This document shows positions 8,742 to 16,385 of a stretch of DNA of 20,638 nucleotides, in pieces. The notes beneath the pieces are model-generated. The model worked only from the letters and a program-made list of their open reading frames with translations. It made no database searches and was not told the origin of the DNA. The stretch covers positions 1 to 20,638 of the forward strand of contig CAAFUD010000257.1 of the NCBI GenBank assembly GCA_900766125.1, in the 5' to 3' direction. Numbering within the stretch: position 1 is the stretch's first letter; each line of letters begins with the position of its first letter. The stretch is from an uncultured Veillonella sp. (GTDB lineage Bacteria; Bacillota; Negativicutes; Veillonellales; Veillonellaceae). The position numbers and the translations under genes were made by a program.

Positions 8742-11197
8742 TGAATTTTACAGAAGTAACTCTATCATATCCCTGTGTGCAGCATAAAATTGAAGTCTCA
8801 CATTTTACCGCAAGAAAGTCTACAGCAATTGAGTGGATAATTTTAGAAGCCATTAGTAAGTGTCAAAAGCTTTCCGATTATGAAAGTATATCTATAGGTG
8901 AATTATTTAAGTGGATATTTACTATTTCTGATGCAGATCTCCTTATTCGTCCCGTTTTGATTTCTCTTCAAGATATGGGAGCAATAATCGTAAATGGAAT
9001 TGATGATGAAACTGGACTTGATTCGGTAGAAATGAAGAATTTGAAGTTGACTGATATCGGTCAAGAAATGCAGTTAAAAGGCCTTTTACCTGGAGTATCA
9101 GCAGAAGATGTTATTTTTATCTATTATGACGTTACATCGAAATCATTAAAGGAAAATGTAAATTTTTACAAAGAAGAATCTATGGGAATACGTGTAATTG
9201 ATATAGATAATTCAGATGTTTCAGAAATTCCAGAGGGATTGATTCGTGAGTGGTTATTTACAATTCAGAATAATAAAAATAAAAAGTTTTATTGGCTTAC
9301 ACCTACTACAAAGATTAAAACAATTAGTGGATTGGAATCAAAATTGTATTGGAAGAATGTAACTAGAAAAGTTGAGTTGCTTGAAGGGATGAAATGGAAA
9401 GTTTCAGGAGTAGAAGATGAAAGTATAGATGAAATTTCTTTAGATAAATCAGATATAGAGTCTTTTGAGGAGGAGGGAGCGTTATGCCGTTTAGACATTG
9501 AAAACCCAGATAAAGAATTACAAAAAATTGTTTTGTTTTCAGACATTAACTCTCTAATAGATGAATATGTTCAAAATAATGATGATATATTTTTTGTGGA
9601 TTCAAAATATTATAAAGATATAACTCTTCATCATAAGAATAAGGGGAAATTTAGAATTATATTTGTATATGGTTCTAGTAAATTTGAAATAGAAAGTAAT
9701 AATTCAGACTTAGTTATTTATGTTCCAAATACTGAGTTTCAAGAGATAGGGGTTTATTTTAATTCAAAACACTGTATAAAATCGGGAGTTACAACTATAA
9801 GTGCTGGAAAGGTGTCTAGAGATATTGCTATTGCATATATTCCTACTAAAATCGGATTTAATATTTATGACATAGTTATTGAATTAGTTAATAAATATTA
9901 TGAACAAGATAGCAGTATTTTATTTGCATTATACAATCTTGGTTCAAAAGATTTATTTTTACAGTATATTAATCAAATTATTTCAAATGAAGAAAGAATA
10001 ATTGATAAAGCAAAATTCATTGAACAATTTAATGAAAAAAGTAAAAGTTATTTTGGTCAATATATAATTTCAGCAGCTGATAATGAGCGTTTACTTATTA
10101 ATGAATCATATATAATTAGTAAATGCCAAGATATTGAAAGTGCAAAAAATATAATAATAGAGTATACAAAGGTAAATGCTTTTAGAAAAGATGAATCGGT
10201 ATTTAAAAAATTAATTAGTATTATTTTTGAACATGTGGAAGAACAAGATTCATTAGAAGATATATGGGAAATCTGGAAATCAATTAAATCCATAAAGAAA
10301 TCTCTTATTGATTTTGCTATTAGTATTGGTGCTCATAAGAAGTTGTATTCAAAGAAAAGTATATTTTCTTTTCTGGAGCGCTTTACTGACGAAAATCTAT
10401 TTGATATAGAAGAATACACTATTGTGGAGCGTATTATTCTTAATATGAGAAGAATATCTATACAAATACAAGATCTGTTACCTGATTTGGATTTATATTA
10501 TGTAATAAGTGATGAAAAATATAATGAAATTATTCTTTCACATAAAGATATTATAGAAAATTTGTATGATAAAGTAAGACAATGGCAAGATGAGGAAGAT
10601 AGATTTAGTAATTCGTTATTAGATATTAATGAAGTTCTTGATTTAGAGAATTCATTTACTAATGTGAAACATAATATTGATGCTCTAAAAAACGCTTTAG
10701 CTATATTTTTTGATGATTCATTTATAAAATACAAAAATGTTTATATTGTAGATACTTGTACGTTAATAAATAATCCAGATCTCATATCTTGGTTTGATGA
10801 TGGTAAGGCATTATTGGTTATTCCAATGGTTGTATTGGATGAATTGGATGGTTTAAAAAATTCTGAAGATGAGGATATCGTATATAAGTCAAGAGATGCT
10901 ATTAGAAATATAAGTAATTATAATGCTTTTGATTGGTTAATGAGTGGTGAAATGAGTTATCCTGAATTATTATCGGATGATTTAGATAAGGAACGAAATG
11001 ATAACAAGATTCTTTCCATTGCAATTAAATATTGTGCAAAAGAACCTATATTATTAACTGATGATATTAATCTAGGAAATATTGCTACCGCAAATAGAAT
11101 TAAAAATCTAAATCTTCATTCATTTCAATTAATGAAGGAACATGAAAAATTATCTAATTTAGGGCACAAAAAAAAATCTAAGAAAAAGAAAAAATAG
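8741..11197 (+). CDS. C-terminal PIN-domain nuclease with long N-terminal extension (operon gene 5)
   Basis: The start is ATG 8741 (818 residues), with GGGAGGT at 8729-8735 five bases upstream. Residues from about 665 form a PIN nuclease domain. Asp671 lies in IVDTCTLI, Glu701 in VLDELDGL, Asp754 in RNDNKILSIA, and Asp774/Asp775 in LLTDDINL; these are the usual metal-binding acids of PIN RNases. The remaining ~660 residues are unrecognised. The first 110 residues look like a helical winged-helix-type module, a beta-rich region follows near 290-370, and the rest is helical. The protein ends in a Lys-rich tail (KKKSKKKKK) encoded by long A-runs and probably nucleic-acid binding. The one-base overlap with the helicase gene implies coupled synthesis. 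The likely role is cleavage of RNA that the helicase remodels. The PIN call is strong; the target is unknown. Confidence 0.85.
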   Translation: MNFTEVTLSYPCVQHKIEVSHFTARKSTAIEWIILEAISKCQKLSDYESISIGELFKWIFTISDADLLIRPVLISLQDMGAIIVNGIDDETGLDSVEMKNLKLTDIGQEMQLKGLLPGVSAEDVIFIYYDVTSKSLKENVNFYKEESMGIRVIDIDNSDVSEIPEGLIREWLFTIQNNKNKKFYWLTPTTKIKTISGLESKLYWKNVTRKVELLEGMKWKVSGVEDESIDEISLDKSDIESFEEEGALCRLDIENPDKELQKIVLFSDINSLIDEYVQNNDDIFFVDSKYYKDITLHHKNKGKFRIIFVYGSSKFEIESNNSDLVIYVPNTEFQEIGVYFNSKHCIKSGVTTISAGKVSRDIAIAYIPTKIGFNIYDIVIELVNKYYEQDSSILFALYNLGSKDLFLQYINQIISNEERIIDKAKFIEQFNEKSKSYFGQYIISAADNERLLINESYIISKCQDIESAKNIIIEYTKVNAFRKDESVFKKLISIIFEHVEEQDSLEDIWEIWKSIKSIKKSLIDFAISIGAHKKLYSKKSIFSFLERFTDENLFDIEEYTIVERIILNMRRISIQIQDLLPDLDLYYVISDEKYNEIILSHKDIIENLYDKVRQWQDEEDRFSNSLLDINEVLDLENSFTNVKHNIDALKNALAIFFDDSFIKYKNVYIVDTCTLINNPDLISWFDDGKALLVIPMVVLDELDGLKNSEDEDIVYKSRDAIRNISNYNAFDWLMSGEMSYPELLSDDLDKERNDNKILSIAIKYCAKEPILLTDDINLGNIATANRIKNLNLHSFQLMKEHEKLSNLGHKKKSKKKKK

Positions 11198-11205
11198 GAG
11201 ACTAT

Positions 11206-12336
11206 ATGAGTAGATCAAATGAATATTCTTATGAGCTAGAAATAGAACGTAGAAGACAAATATATTTGAATAGAATTTCTGCAACAACGGAAGAATATTA
11301 TCATCGTTATTATAAGACATATCAAGATATGAAGGATAATGGATTAGCTGCATATATTCCTTCTGAAATGAAAAGGTTGGAATCAGATTTAGCTGAGTTA
11401 AGAAACTTACTTATTACAGATCCTGAAGAGGCAAGAGAATTAAGTTTTGAAGTGGGTTCTTATATTAGAAGTATGTCATCATTAGCGTTAAGTGCACGTG
11501 ATCAATTTGAACGCTCAGAAAGAATGCGAGTAGAGAATCTTAGAGCTGAAAGAGAGTATCAACATAGTATATTAATGGATGAGTATTTTCAAATTTTGAA
11601 AAATATTACAAATCCAATTGTAATAAATTATGCTAAAGAAGGATTGCAACAACTTAGGGGAGAAATTAAAAAGGGAAATGTAACAAGTATTACAACTTTA
11701 AAAGAAAAATCAGAATATATTATTTCTGAGGCTAAAAGTAAAGCCGTTGAATGGAAAAATCATACTATTAATAAAAATCGTCTGAAGAATGTTGCTCAAT
11801 CTATTGGTGAAATAGAAGAAAGAGTTAATAGAGAAAATATTGAAGATCAAGAAAAGACAAAAGTATTTATGTCGAGAATTAGAAAGTTAAGATCTGATTT
11901 AGAGGCTGGTACTTTAGATGCAAATATTGTTGAAGCGAAAGTTGTGGAAATTGAAAGTGCATTAGATGATACCCTTATAACAGAAGAGACGAGACGAGAA
12001 ACCGTAGTGGCAATCGTAAATCAGTTAAAAAAACAGGAATTTATGGTTGAAAAACCACAGTTAGTGCAGGTGGATGGAAAAAATTTTGTAAAAATAGTTG
12101 CCAAACAACCTTCTGGTAAAAGAGCAATTTGTAATGTCGATTTACAAGGAAAAATTGCCTATAAATTTGATAATTATGTTGGTATGACATGTTTGAAAGA
12201 GATTGAAAAGTTTAATGTAGCTCTTGATGAGATATATTCTATAAAACTTTCTGATGAAAGAATATTGTGGCAGAATCCAGATAGACTTTCAATGGATGCT
12301 AATTCTTTACCCTATAATGAAGGGAGGAATGCATAA
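11206..12336 (+). CDS. Coiled-coil protein of unknown function (operon gene 6)
   Basis: This 376-residue protein is mostly charged helix. Heptad-like stretches run through about residues 40-130 (including MKRLESDLAELRNLL and FERSERMRVENLRAEREY) and 130-270. A mixed alpha/beta domain follows from about 275, with strands such as QLVQVDGKNFVKIVAKQ and RAICNVDLQGKIAYKF. There is no signal peptide, membrane segment or catalytic motif. The AGGAG ribosome-binding site overlaps the stop of the PIN gene, and the stop overlaps the ATG of the ClpB-like gene by one base. That linkage suggests it is an adaptor or scaffold for the AAA+ protein. I do not recognise the family. Confidence 0.85.
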   Translation: MSRSNEYSYELEIERRRQIYLNRISATTEEYYHRYYKTYQDMKDNGLAAYIPSEMKRLESDLAELRNLLITDPEEARELSFEVGSYIRSMSSLALSARDQFERSERMRVENLRAEREYQHSILMDEYFQILKNITNPIVINYAKEGLQQLRGEIKKGNVTSITTLKEKSEYIISEAKSKAVEWKNHTINKNRLKNVAQSIGEIEERVNRENIEDQEKTKVFMSRIRKLRSDLEAGTLDANIVEAKVVEIESALDDTLITEETRRETVVAIVNQLKKQEFMVEKPQLVQVDGKNFVKIVAKQPSGKRAICNVDLQGKIAYKFDNYVGMTCLKEIEKFNVALDEIYSIKLSDERILWQNPDRLSMDANSLPYNEGRNA

Positions 12337-14183
12337 TGGCAGATATAGAATTAAACCTATGGTTAGAACGTTTCAGCAGAGATATTGGGTATAAGTCTTC
12401 TGTTATAGTATTTGGAAATACTTCTGACATAATGCTCAACCCCCAAAATTCAGGTAAATATGATACTGTAATGAATACAATTATCTCGTATATAAGGAGA
12501 AAAGGATATAGGCAAATAGTAAAATGGGATCGAGTTGATGGAATTGATTACAATGTATCAGATGAAGTTGTAGATACATTAAATCAAAATGTGCAGGAAG
12601 AAAGTATTGATAATTATGATTTAGGTGATTATGACTTAGGTGATAATAATCAAGGCGGAAATCATTATAAAGCCCCAGATGAATTTTTTCCATATATGCT
12701 TAATATTATAAAAAATAGTTCTAATAAGACTGCTTTTGTATTAGATTACTCAGATTATATATTTGGGAATGCGAACTCTTTATCGGAGAAGGAACGAGAC
12801 TACTTGGCAACATTAGGAAAGGTTCTTGAATCTGGTCAATCATATAATATGCTTGATAGTAACTTTGCTGATGTTTCAAATATTGTGGTTATTGTTGCTC
12901 ATAATAATGCAATGATTCCGCCTGCATTTTATTTAAATAATTCTATGGTTAGCTCTGTAAATATACCATTACCTGGGCATAAGGAAAGAGAGCATTTTAT
13001 TGATGCAAATAGAGCTTGTTTAAATATTACTCAAGATATTATATCGGATAAAACTGCTAAGGATGATCTTATAGATGCACTTGATGGGTTTTCGTTAAAA
13101 GAAATTGCTCAGATGATGAAGTTATCACGTCAAATTTCAGAAAAAATGTCGTTTGAAAAACTTATTAACTTATATAAATATGGTGAGAAAGTCAGTCCTT
13201 GGGAGGAATTATCAAAAGATAAGATTGAGCGAATAGAGGTTGAATTAGGAAATAGAGTAAAAGGTCAGGATTTTGCTATTTCTAAAGTTAAGGATGTTAT
13301 TATACGTGCATACACGGGATTTTCGGGGTTACAACATTCTTCAAAGCAAAAAAAACCAAAAGGTACACTATTTTTTGTAGGTCCTACAGGGGTAGGAAAA
13401 ACAGAACTTGCAAAATCTTTAGCGAGTTTTGTTTTCGGTGATGAGAATGCATGCATACGATTTGATATGTCTGAATATAATCATGAACATAGTGATCAAA
13501 GGCTAGTTGGTGCACCTCCGGGATATGTGGGATACGAAGCTGGAGGTCAACTTACTAATGCTATAAAAGAAAAACCATTTTGTGTTCTTCTTTTTGATGA
13601 AATTGAAAAAGCACATGGAAGAATTCTAGATAAATTTCTTCAAATACTAGAGGATGGACGCCTTACTGATGGAAAAGGTGAAACAGTATATTTCTCCGAA
13701 ACAATTATTATTTTCACATCTAATATTGGAGCTGCAGAAGTTAATTCTAATATGGGAAATAAGGAGGTGAAAACGCAATTTGTTGAGAAAGTTAAAAATC
13801 ACTTTATTGAAGTCCTTGGTAGACCAGAATTATTAAATCGTATAGGGGATAATATTGTTGCTTTTAACTTTATTGATGATCTAGAAGTTTTTACTAAGAT
13901 TGCAAAAATTAAGTTTAAGACGATAGAGGATTTTGTGAAAGAAAGATATGGTGCAACGATTATATTGGAAAATGAAGATGAAATTTTTAAGTCTATTGCA
14001 TTGAAAGCTGGAAAGCAAAATGGTGGTAGAGGACTCTTAAATACTATGGAGACCGTTCTTATTGATCCATTATCTTTATTCATATTTGAACGTTCTGATA
14101 TATTAAAAAATCGTGAAATTCTAATTGAGTCGTCCTATCCAGAAAACCCTGAATTATGTGAATTTGAGTGTAAATTAAAGTAG
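12336..14183 (+). CDS. ClpB/ClpA-like AAA+ protein with degenerate first ATPase module (operon gene 7)
   Basis: The 615-residue protein has two AAA+-like halves. Residues 1-~270 look like an inactive module. There is no Walker A, but AFVLDYSDYIFG resembles a Walker B strand, NIVVIVAHNN a sensor-1 strand, and PLPGHKEREHFIDAN the following helix. Residues ~290-615 are a classic Clp/Hsp100 D2 domain: GPTGVGKTE at 349-357, FDMSEYNHEHSDQRLVGAPP, pore-loop-like GYVGYEAGG, Walker B LLFDEIEKAH with Asp421-Glu422, sensor-1 FTSNIGA, arginine finger Arg502 in LLNRIG, and sensor-2 GGRGLL in a D2-small domain. There is no ClpN repeat, no ClpB middle coiled coil and no visible ClpP loop. It probably remodels or unfolds a partner; the adjacent coiled-coil protein may replace the missing middle domain. 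GGGAGG at 12322-12327 gives a good site 8 bases from ATG 12336. Confidence 0.88.
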   Translation: MADIELNLWLERFSRDIGYKSSVIVFGNTSDIMLNPQNSGKYDTVMNTIISYIRRKGYRQIVKWDRVDGIDYNVSDEVVDTLNQNVQEESIDNYDLGDYDLGDNNQGGNHYKAPDEFFPYMLNIIKNSSNKTAFVLDYSDYIFGNANSLSEKERDYLATLGKVLESGQSYNMLDSNFADVSNIVVIVAHNNAMIPPAFYLNNSMVSSVNIPLPGHKEREHFIDANRACLNITQDIISDKTAKDDLIDALDGFSLKEIAQMMKLSRQISEKMSFEKLINLYKYGEKVSPWEELSKDKIERIEVELGNRVKGQDFAISKVKDVIIRAYTGFSGLQHSSKQKKPKGTLFFVGPTGVGKTELAKSLASFVFGDENACIRFDMSEYNHEHSDQRLVGAPPGYVGYEAGGQLTNAIKEKPFCVLLFDEIEKAHGRILDKFLQILEDGRLTDGKGETVYFSETIIIFTSNIGAAEVNSNMGNKEVKTQFVEKVKNHFIEVLGRPELLNRIGDNIVAFNFIDDLEVFTKIAKIKFKTIEDFVKERYGATIILENEDEIFKSIALKAGKQNGGRGLLNTMETVLIDPLSLFIFERSDILKNREILIESSYPENPELCEFECKLK

Positions 14184-14191
14184 GTGTGTTA

Positions 14192-14758
14192 ATGTCCTAT
14201 TTAAACTTAGCATCTATAAGGCTTTGTACTGAGTCTGAAGGCCCTGGAAAAAGGTTTGCTTTATGGGTTCAGGGGTGTGAGAAAAAATGCCTTGGATGTT
14301 GTAATCCAGGTATGCAAGAGTTCAAAAAAAATATTATTGTTGATACAAATGATTTAATTGACCTTATTCAACAGTCCATGTTTGAAAATGATATAGAAGG
14401 AGTATCTTTTATTGGTGGGGAACCTATACTTCAAGCTGAAGGATTAAGTGAAATTTCTATGTGGGCTAATTCTGTAGGCCTTACAGTACTAGTATTTACG
14501 GGATATAAATTAGAAGAATTAATAGGTATGAATAATTCTAGTATAAATAAGTTGCTTAAATATACAGATTTGCTTATAGATGGAATTTTTATACAAGAGA
14601 AATATGATACTGATCGAGACTGGATAGGGTCTAAGAATCAAAAAGTTCATTTCTTAAGTAGCGCTTATAAACCTGGTGTGGAATATAAAAATCAAGAACA
14701 TAAGATGGAGCTTTTTATATCAGAAAGTGATATTCTAATTAATGGTTGGCCATATTAG
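14192..14758 (+). CDS. NrdG-like small radical SAM protein (operon gene 8)
   Basis: This 188-residue protein matches the anaerobic ribonucleotide reductase activase type of radical SAM enzyme. It has EGPGKRFALWVQGC leading to CEKKCLGC (Cys29, Cys33, Cys36; CxxxCxxC), with Cys37 next to it, and the SAM-binding GGEP at 75-78 followed by SEISMWANSVGLTVLVFTGY. NrdG and relatives bind a [4Fe-4S] cluster and generate a radical on a partner. No nrdD is nearby, so a partner inside this operon is more likely. ATG 14192 is used because AGGTG at 14182-14186 lies five bases upstream; a GTG at 14186 is in frame but overlaps that site. The C-terminus is shorter and less conserved than in true NrdG. It is coupled closely (8-base gap) to the ClpB-like gene. 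This is the second radical SAM-type protein of the operon. Confidence 0.85.
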   Translation: MSYLNLASIRLCTESEGPGKRFALWVQGCEKKCLGCCNPGMQEFKKNIIVDTNDLIDLIQQSMFENDIEGVSFIGGEPILQAEGLSEISMWANSVGLTVLVFTGYKLEELIGMNNSSINKLLKYTDLLIDGIFIQEKYDTDRDWIGSKNQKVHFLSSAYKPGVEYKNQEHKMELFISESDILINGWPY

Positions 14759-14779
14759 TAAAGTGGGGAGATTAATACG

Positions 14780-14842
14780 AATTTTCTAATTATAATTAGA
14801 ATGATTGTGTATAAATATTTATAAAAAGTTAATTAGAAAATT
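14780..14842. repeat. Nested AT-rich inverted repeats, candidate operator
   Basis: AATTTTCTAATTA (14780-14792) and TAATTAGAAAATT (14830-14842) are perfect 13-base inverted repeats. The left arm overlaps a perfect 14-base palindrome CTAATTATAATTAG (14786-14799), and the loop holds another, TATAAATATTTATA (14810-14823). The motif CTAATTA or its complement thus occurs three times. The array lies just after the eight-gene operon and upstream of a TATAAT at 14858-14863 that could serve the small gene at 14913. No T-run follows, so it is not a typical terminator. It could be a regulator-binding site or a cruciform; a regulator is not evident in the window. Confidence 0.6.
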
Positions 14843-14912
14843 AGATTAATATGATAATATAATTACATATTATCTATATGAATGATATTATTAGTTTTAT
14901 GGAGGTAATGTT

Positions 14913-15050
14913 ATGTGTAAAATTGATCCTTATCATATTAGAGAATTTGAAAGACAAGGTTGTGAAAGTTGGGATGAATATTGTAATTTAAATTCATTGA
15001 ATTATAGTGATATTATTCTTGACGATGAAGATGACGAAGAAGATGAATAA
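14913..15050 (+). CDS. Small acidic protein, 45 residues
   Basis: GGAGGT at 14901-14906 is six bases before ATG 14913, and the frame ends at TAA 15050, five bases before a strong terminator. The N-terminal part (MCKIDPYHIREFERQGCESW) carries Cys2, Cys17 and Cys24 and aromatic residues. The C-terminus is a run of Asp and Glu (DDEDDEEDE). It resembles no family I know. The site strength, codon use and terminator position argue for a real gene. It is either the last gene of the large operon or a separately controlled small gene. An acidic tail with Cys residues could suit an inhibitor, a nucleic-acid mimic or a metal/Fe-S contact, but that is speculation. Confidence 0.7.
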   Translation: MCKIDPYHIREFERQGCESWDEYCNLNSLNYSDIILDDEDDEEDE

Positions 15051-15054
15051 TTAA

Positions 15055-15087
15055 AACAAAGAGCAGGTTGCCAATCTGCTCTTTGTT
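15055..15087 (+). terminator. Rho-independent terminator
   Basis: AACAAAGAGCAG (15055-15066) and CTGCTCTTTGTT (15076-15087) form a perfect 12-bp stem with a 9-base loop. The T-rich end is within the descending arm. It closes the transcription unit of the small acidic gene and, if there is read-through, the large operon. Confidence 0.85.
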
Positions 15088-15440
15088 CATGTAAAGAGTA
15101 GGTTTATATATATAGTTGTAGAGACGAAGTAGTATTTATTACTTGCGATATTTTGCTCAACATTCTGCTAAGGACGGAAACGAATTGGCTAGAAAAGAAG
15201 CTTAACTTTTCAGAAGTATTGAAATTGTCTTTAACAAGATTAAATTTAAAGAAATTTAGAATTTTATTACTAAAAGACTTGGTAGTGTCTATATAGTCAT
15301 CATGTATTCTTTGTGAGTTTGATATTATCTATAAAATGGACTATACGGTATTTATTACACATATAATATATTAAACTATACGTGTAATCTTCTATATAAT
15401 CAATTTAAATTTTATGTCATTCTTATATGAGGTGTATTGT
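15088..15440. other. Non-coding stretch with a candidate promoter
   Basis: No gene with a start codon and ribosome-binding site is visible here. A 64-codon open stretch at about 15103-15297 has no ATG and is probably chance or a decayed remnant. GTATTTATTAC occurs at 15132-15142 and again at 15348-15358, and ACTATACG occurs twice near 15340 and 15376. An inverted repeat ATTACAC/GTGTAAT spans 15355-15387. Confidence 0.4.
15319..15347 (+). promoter_or_regulatory. Candidate promoter of the membrane protein/LRAT pair
   Basis: TTGATA (15319-15324) and TATACG (15342-15347) are separated by 17 bases. A second -10-like TATAAT lies at 15395-15400 but lacks a good -35. Either could drive the two genes that follow. 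Confidence 0.4.
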
Positions 15441-15785
15441 ATGAAAACAGATGTTATTAAAGAGGCTCTTGAAAATGTAAAAAAAGAAGATCCTAAATTA
15501 TACGAGGATGTAGTAGAGTATATTTCTTCTAATAGAAATAAGACCGGTGTTCATCCTGATGGGGTGTATCAAGAACATAGATGGCCTAATATCATAGGAC
15601 CTATGCCTGGACCATTTCCTCATCCACGGAATCCATTTGAACACAATCCATTTGGTGTATTTTGGCCATTGGCAGGTTTATATCTGCTCTATAAATTAGT
15701 TAGAAAGGTATGGCGATTATTACGAGGCAAGAATCAAAATATTTCTTTAGATGATATTATTACGTATATAAATAATCATAAATGA
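15441..15785 (+). CDS. Small single-span membrane protein, 114 residues
   Basis: ATG 15441 has GAGGTG at 15429-15434 six bases upstream. An in-frame ATG at 15414 has no such site. The first 45 residues are charged and helical. A Pro/His-rich segment follows (GPMPGPFPHPRNPFEHNPFG, about 53-72). A hydrophobic stretch GVFWPLAGLYLLYKLV (72-87) is followed by basic residues (RKVWRLLRGK), which suggests one membrane helix with a cytosolic basic flank. There is no cleavable signal peptide. The family is not recognised. The LRAT-type enzyme starts 22 bases downstream, so the protein may anchor or partner that enzyme at the membrane. Confidence 0.75.
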   Translation: MKTDVIKEALENVKKEDPKLYEDVVEYISSNRNKTGVHPDGVYQEHRWPNIIGPMPGPFPHPRNPFEHNPFGVFWPLAGLYLLYKLVRKVWRLLRGKNQNISLDDIITYINNHK

Positions 15786-15807
15786 TGTGTTGTATGGGAG
15801 AGTAATA

Positions 15808-16299
15808 ATGAGTTCAAGAAAGTTAAAATTAGGTGATATTGTATTTTGCCAGCGTGGCAATATTTTACTTGGTGATACATATCAACATTATGGCGTATAT
15901 GCGGGTTATCATAAAATTATCCATTATATAAAAGGAGATTCTCCATTTGATGGACGAATTGCGGAAACTAGTATAGAAACGTTTTGTGATGGTGACACCT
16001 TATATATTGCTGAGGAGGATACATTATTATCCATTTTTCAAGATGTAGGTGTAGCTGCAAGTTTTTATGGTCCACGTAAAACTGTACAACGCGCTAAATC
16101 TATGATTGGTAAAGGTGGCTATAACCTATTAACACATAATTGTGAGCACTTTGCTGTTTGGTGTAAAACTGGGTTAGATGTATCTACACAGGCTAGTATT
16201 AGCGGTGTATTGATAAAGGGAATAGAGCCAAATGGAATTACTGGGACTATTTTCAGATTGCTTAGAAATCATATCTGGCGTGTAGAGGCAGAGTATTAG
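15808..16299 (+). CDS. LRAT/NC-domain (NlpC/P60-superfamily) thiol enzyme
   Basis: The 163-residue protein shows the permuted papain-like LRAT fold. LKLGDIVFCQRG starts the domain. His27 in HYGVYAGYHKIIHY is the candidate catalytic His, with His39 as the second polar residue. Cys112 in THNCEHFAVWCKTG is the nucleophile, with the family's NCEHF signature. LRAT-like proteins transfer or hydrolyse acyl groups on lipids; bacterial members are mostly uncharacterised. ATG 15808 is chosen for the GGGAGAG site at 15795-15801; in-frame upstream starts have none. The C-terminal 35 residues contain a mildly hydrophobic stretch (ISGVLIKGIEPNGITGTIF) that may touch membrane. It is paired with the small membrane protein upstream and closed by a hairpin downstream. 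A lipid acyltransferase or phospholipase role is likely; toxin or defence use is possible but not shown. Confidence 0.85.
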   Translation: MSSRKLKLGDIVFCQRGNILLGDTYQHYGVYAGYHKIIHYIKGDSPFDGRIAETSIETFCDGDTLYIAEEDTLLSIFQDVGVAASFYGPRKTVQRAKSMIGKGGYNLLTHNCEHFAVWCKTGLDVSTQASISGVLIKGIEPNGITGTIFRLLRNHIWRVEAEY

Positions 16300-16311
16300 T
16301 AGTAACTATAA

Positions 16312-16349
16312 GGGACTAGCAATGCAGTAAAACATGTGTTGCTAGTTCT
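16312..16349 (+). terminator. Probable terminator hairpin
   Basis: GGGACTAGCAA (16312-16322) pairs with TTGCTAGTTCT (16339-16349), using G-U pairs near the base. The T-run after it is weak (TAACTTTC), so termination may be partial. It follows the LRAT gene stop and precedes the strong promoter at 16386. Confidence 0.55.
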
Positions 16350-16385
16350 AACTTTCACAAAAGCAAAATATTTTAAAAATAATTG

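Noticed and set aside
15103..15297. Open stretch of about 64 codons on the + strand in the gap before the membrane protein gene
   Set aside because: It has no ATG, no ribosome-binding site and no recognisable motif. It may be a decayed gene remnant, but chance explains it equally well.
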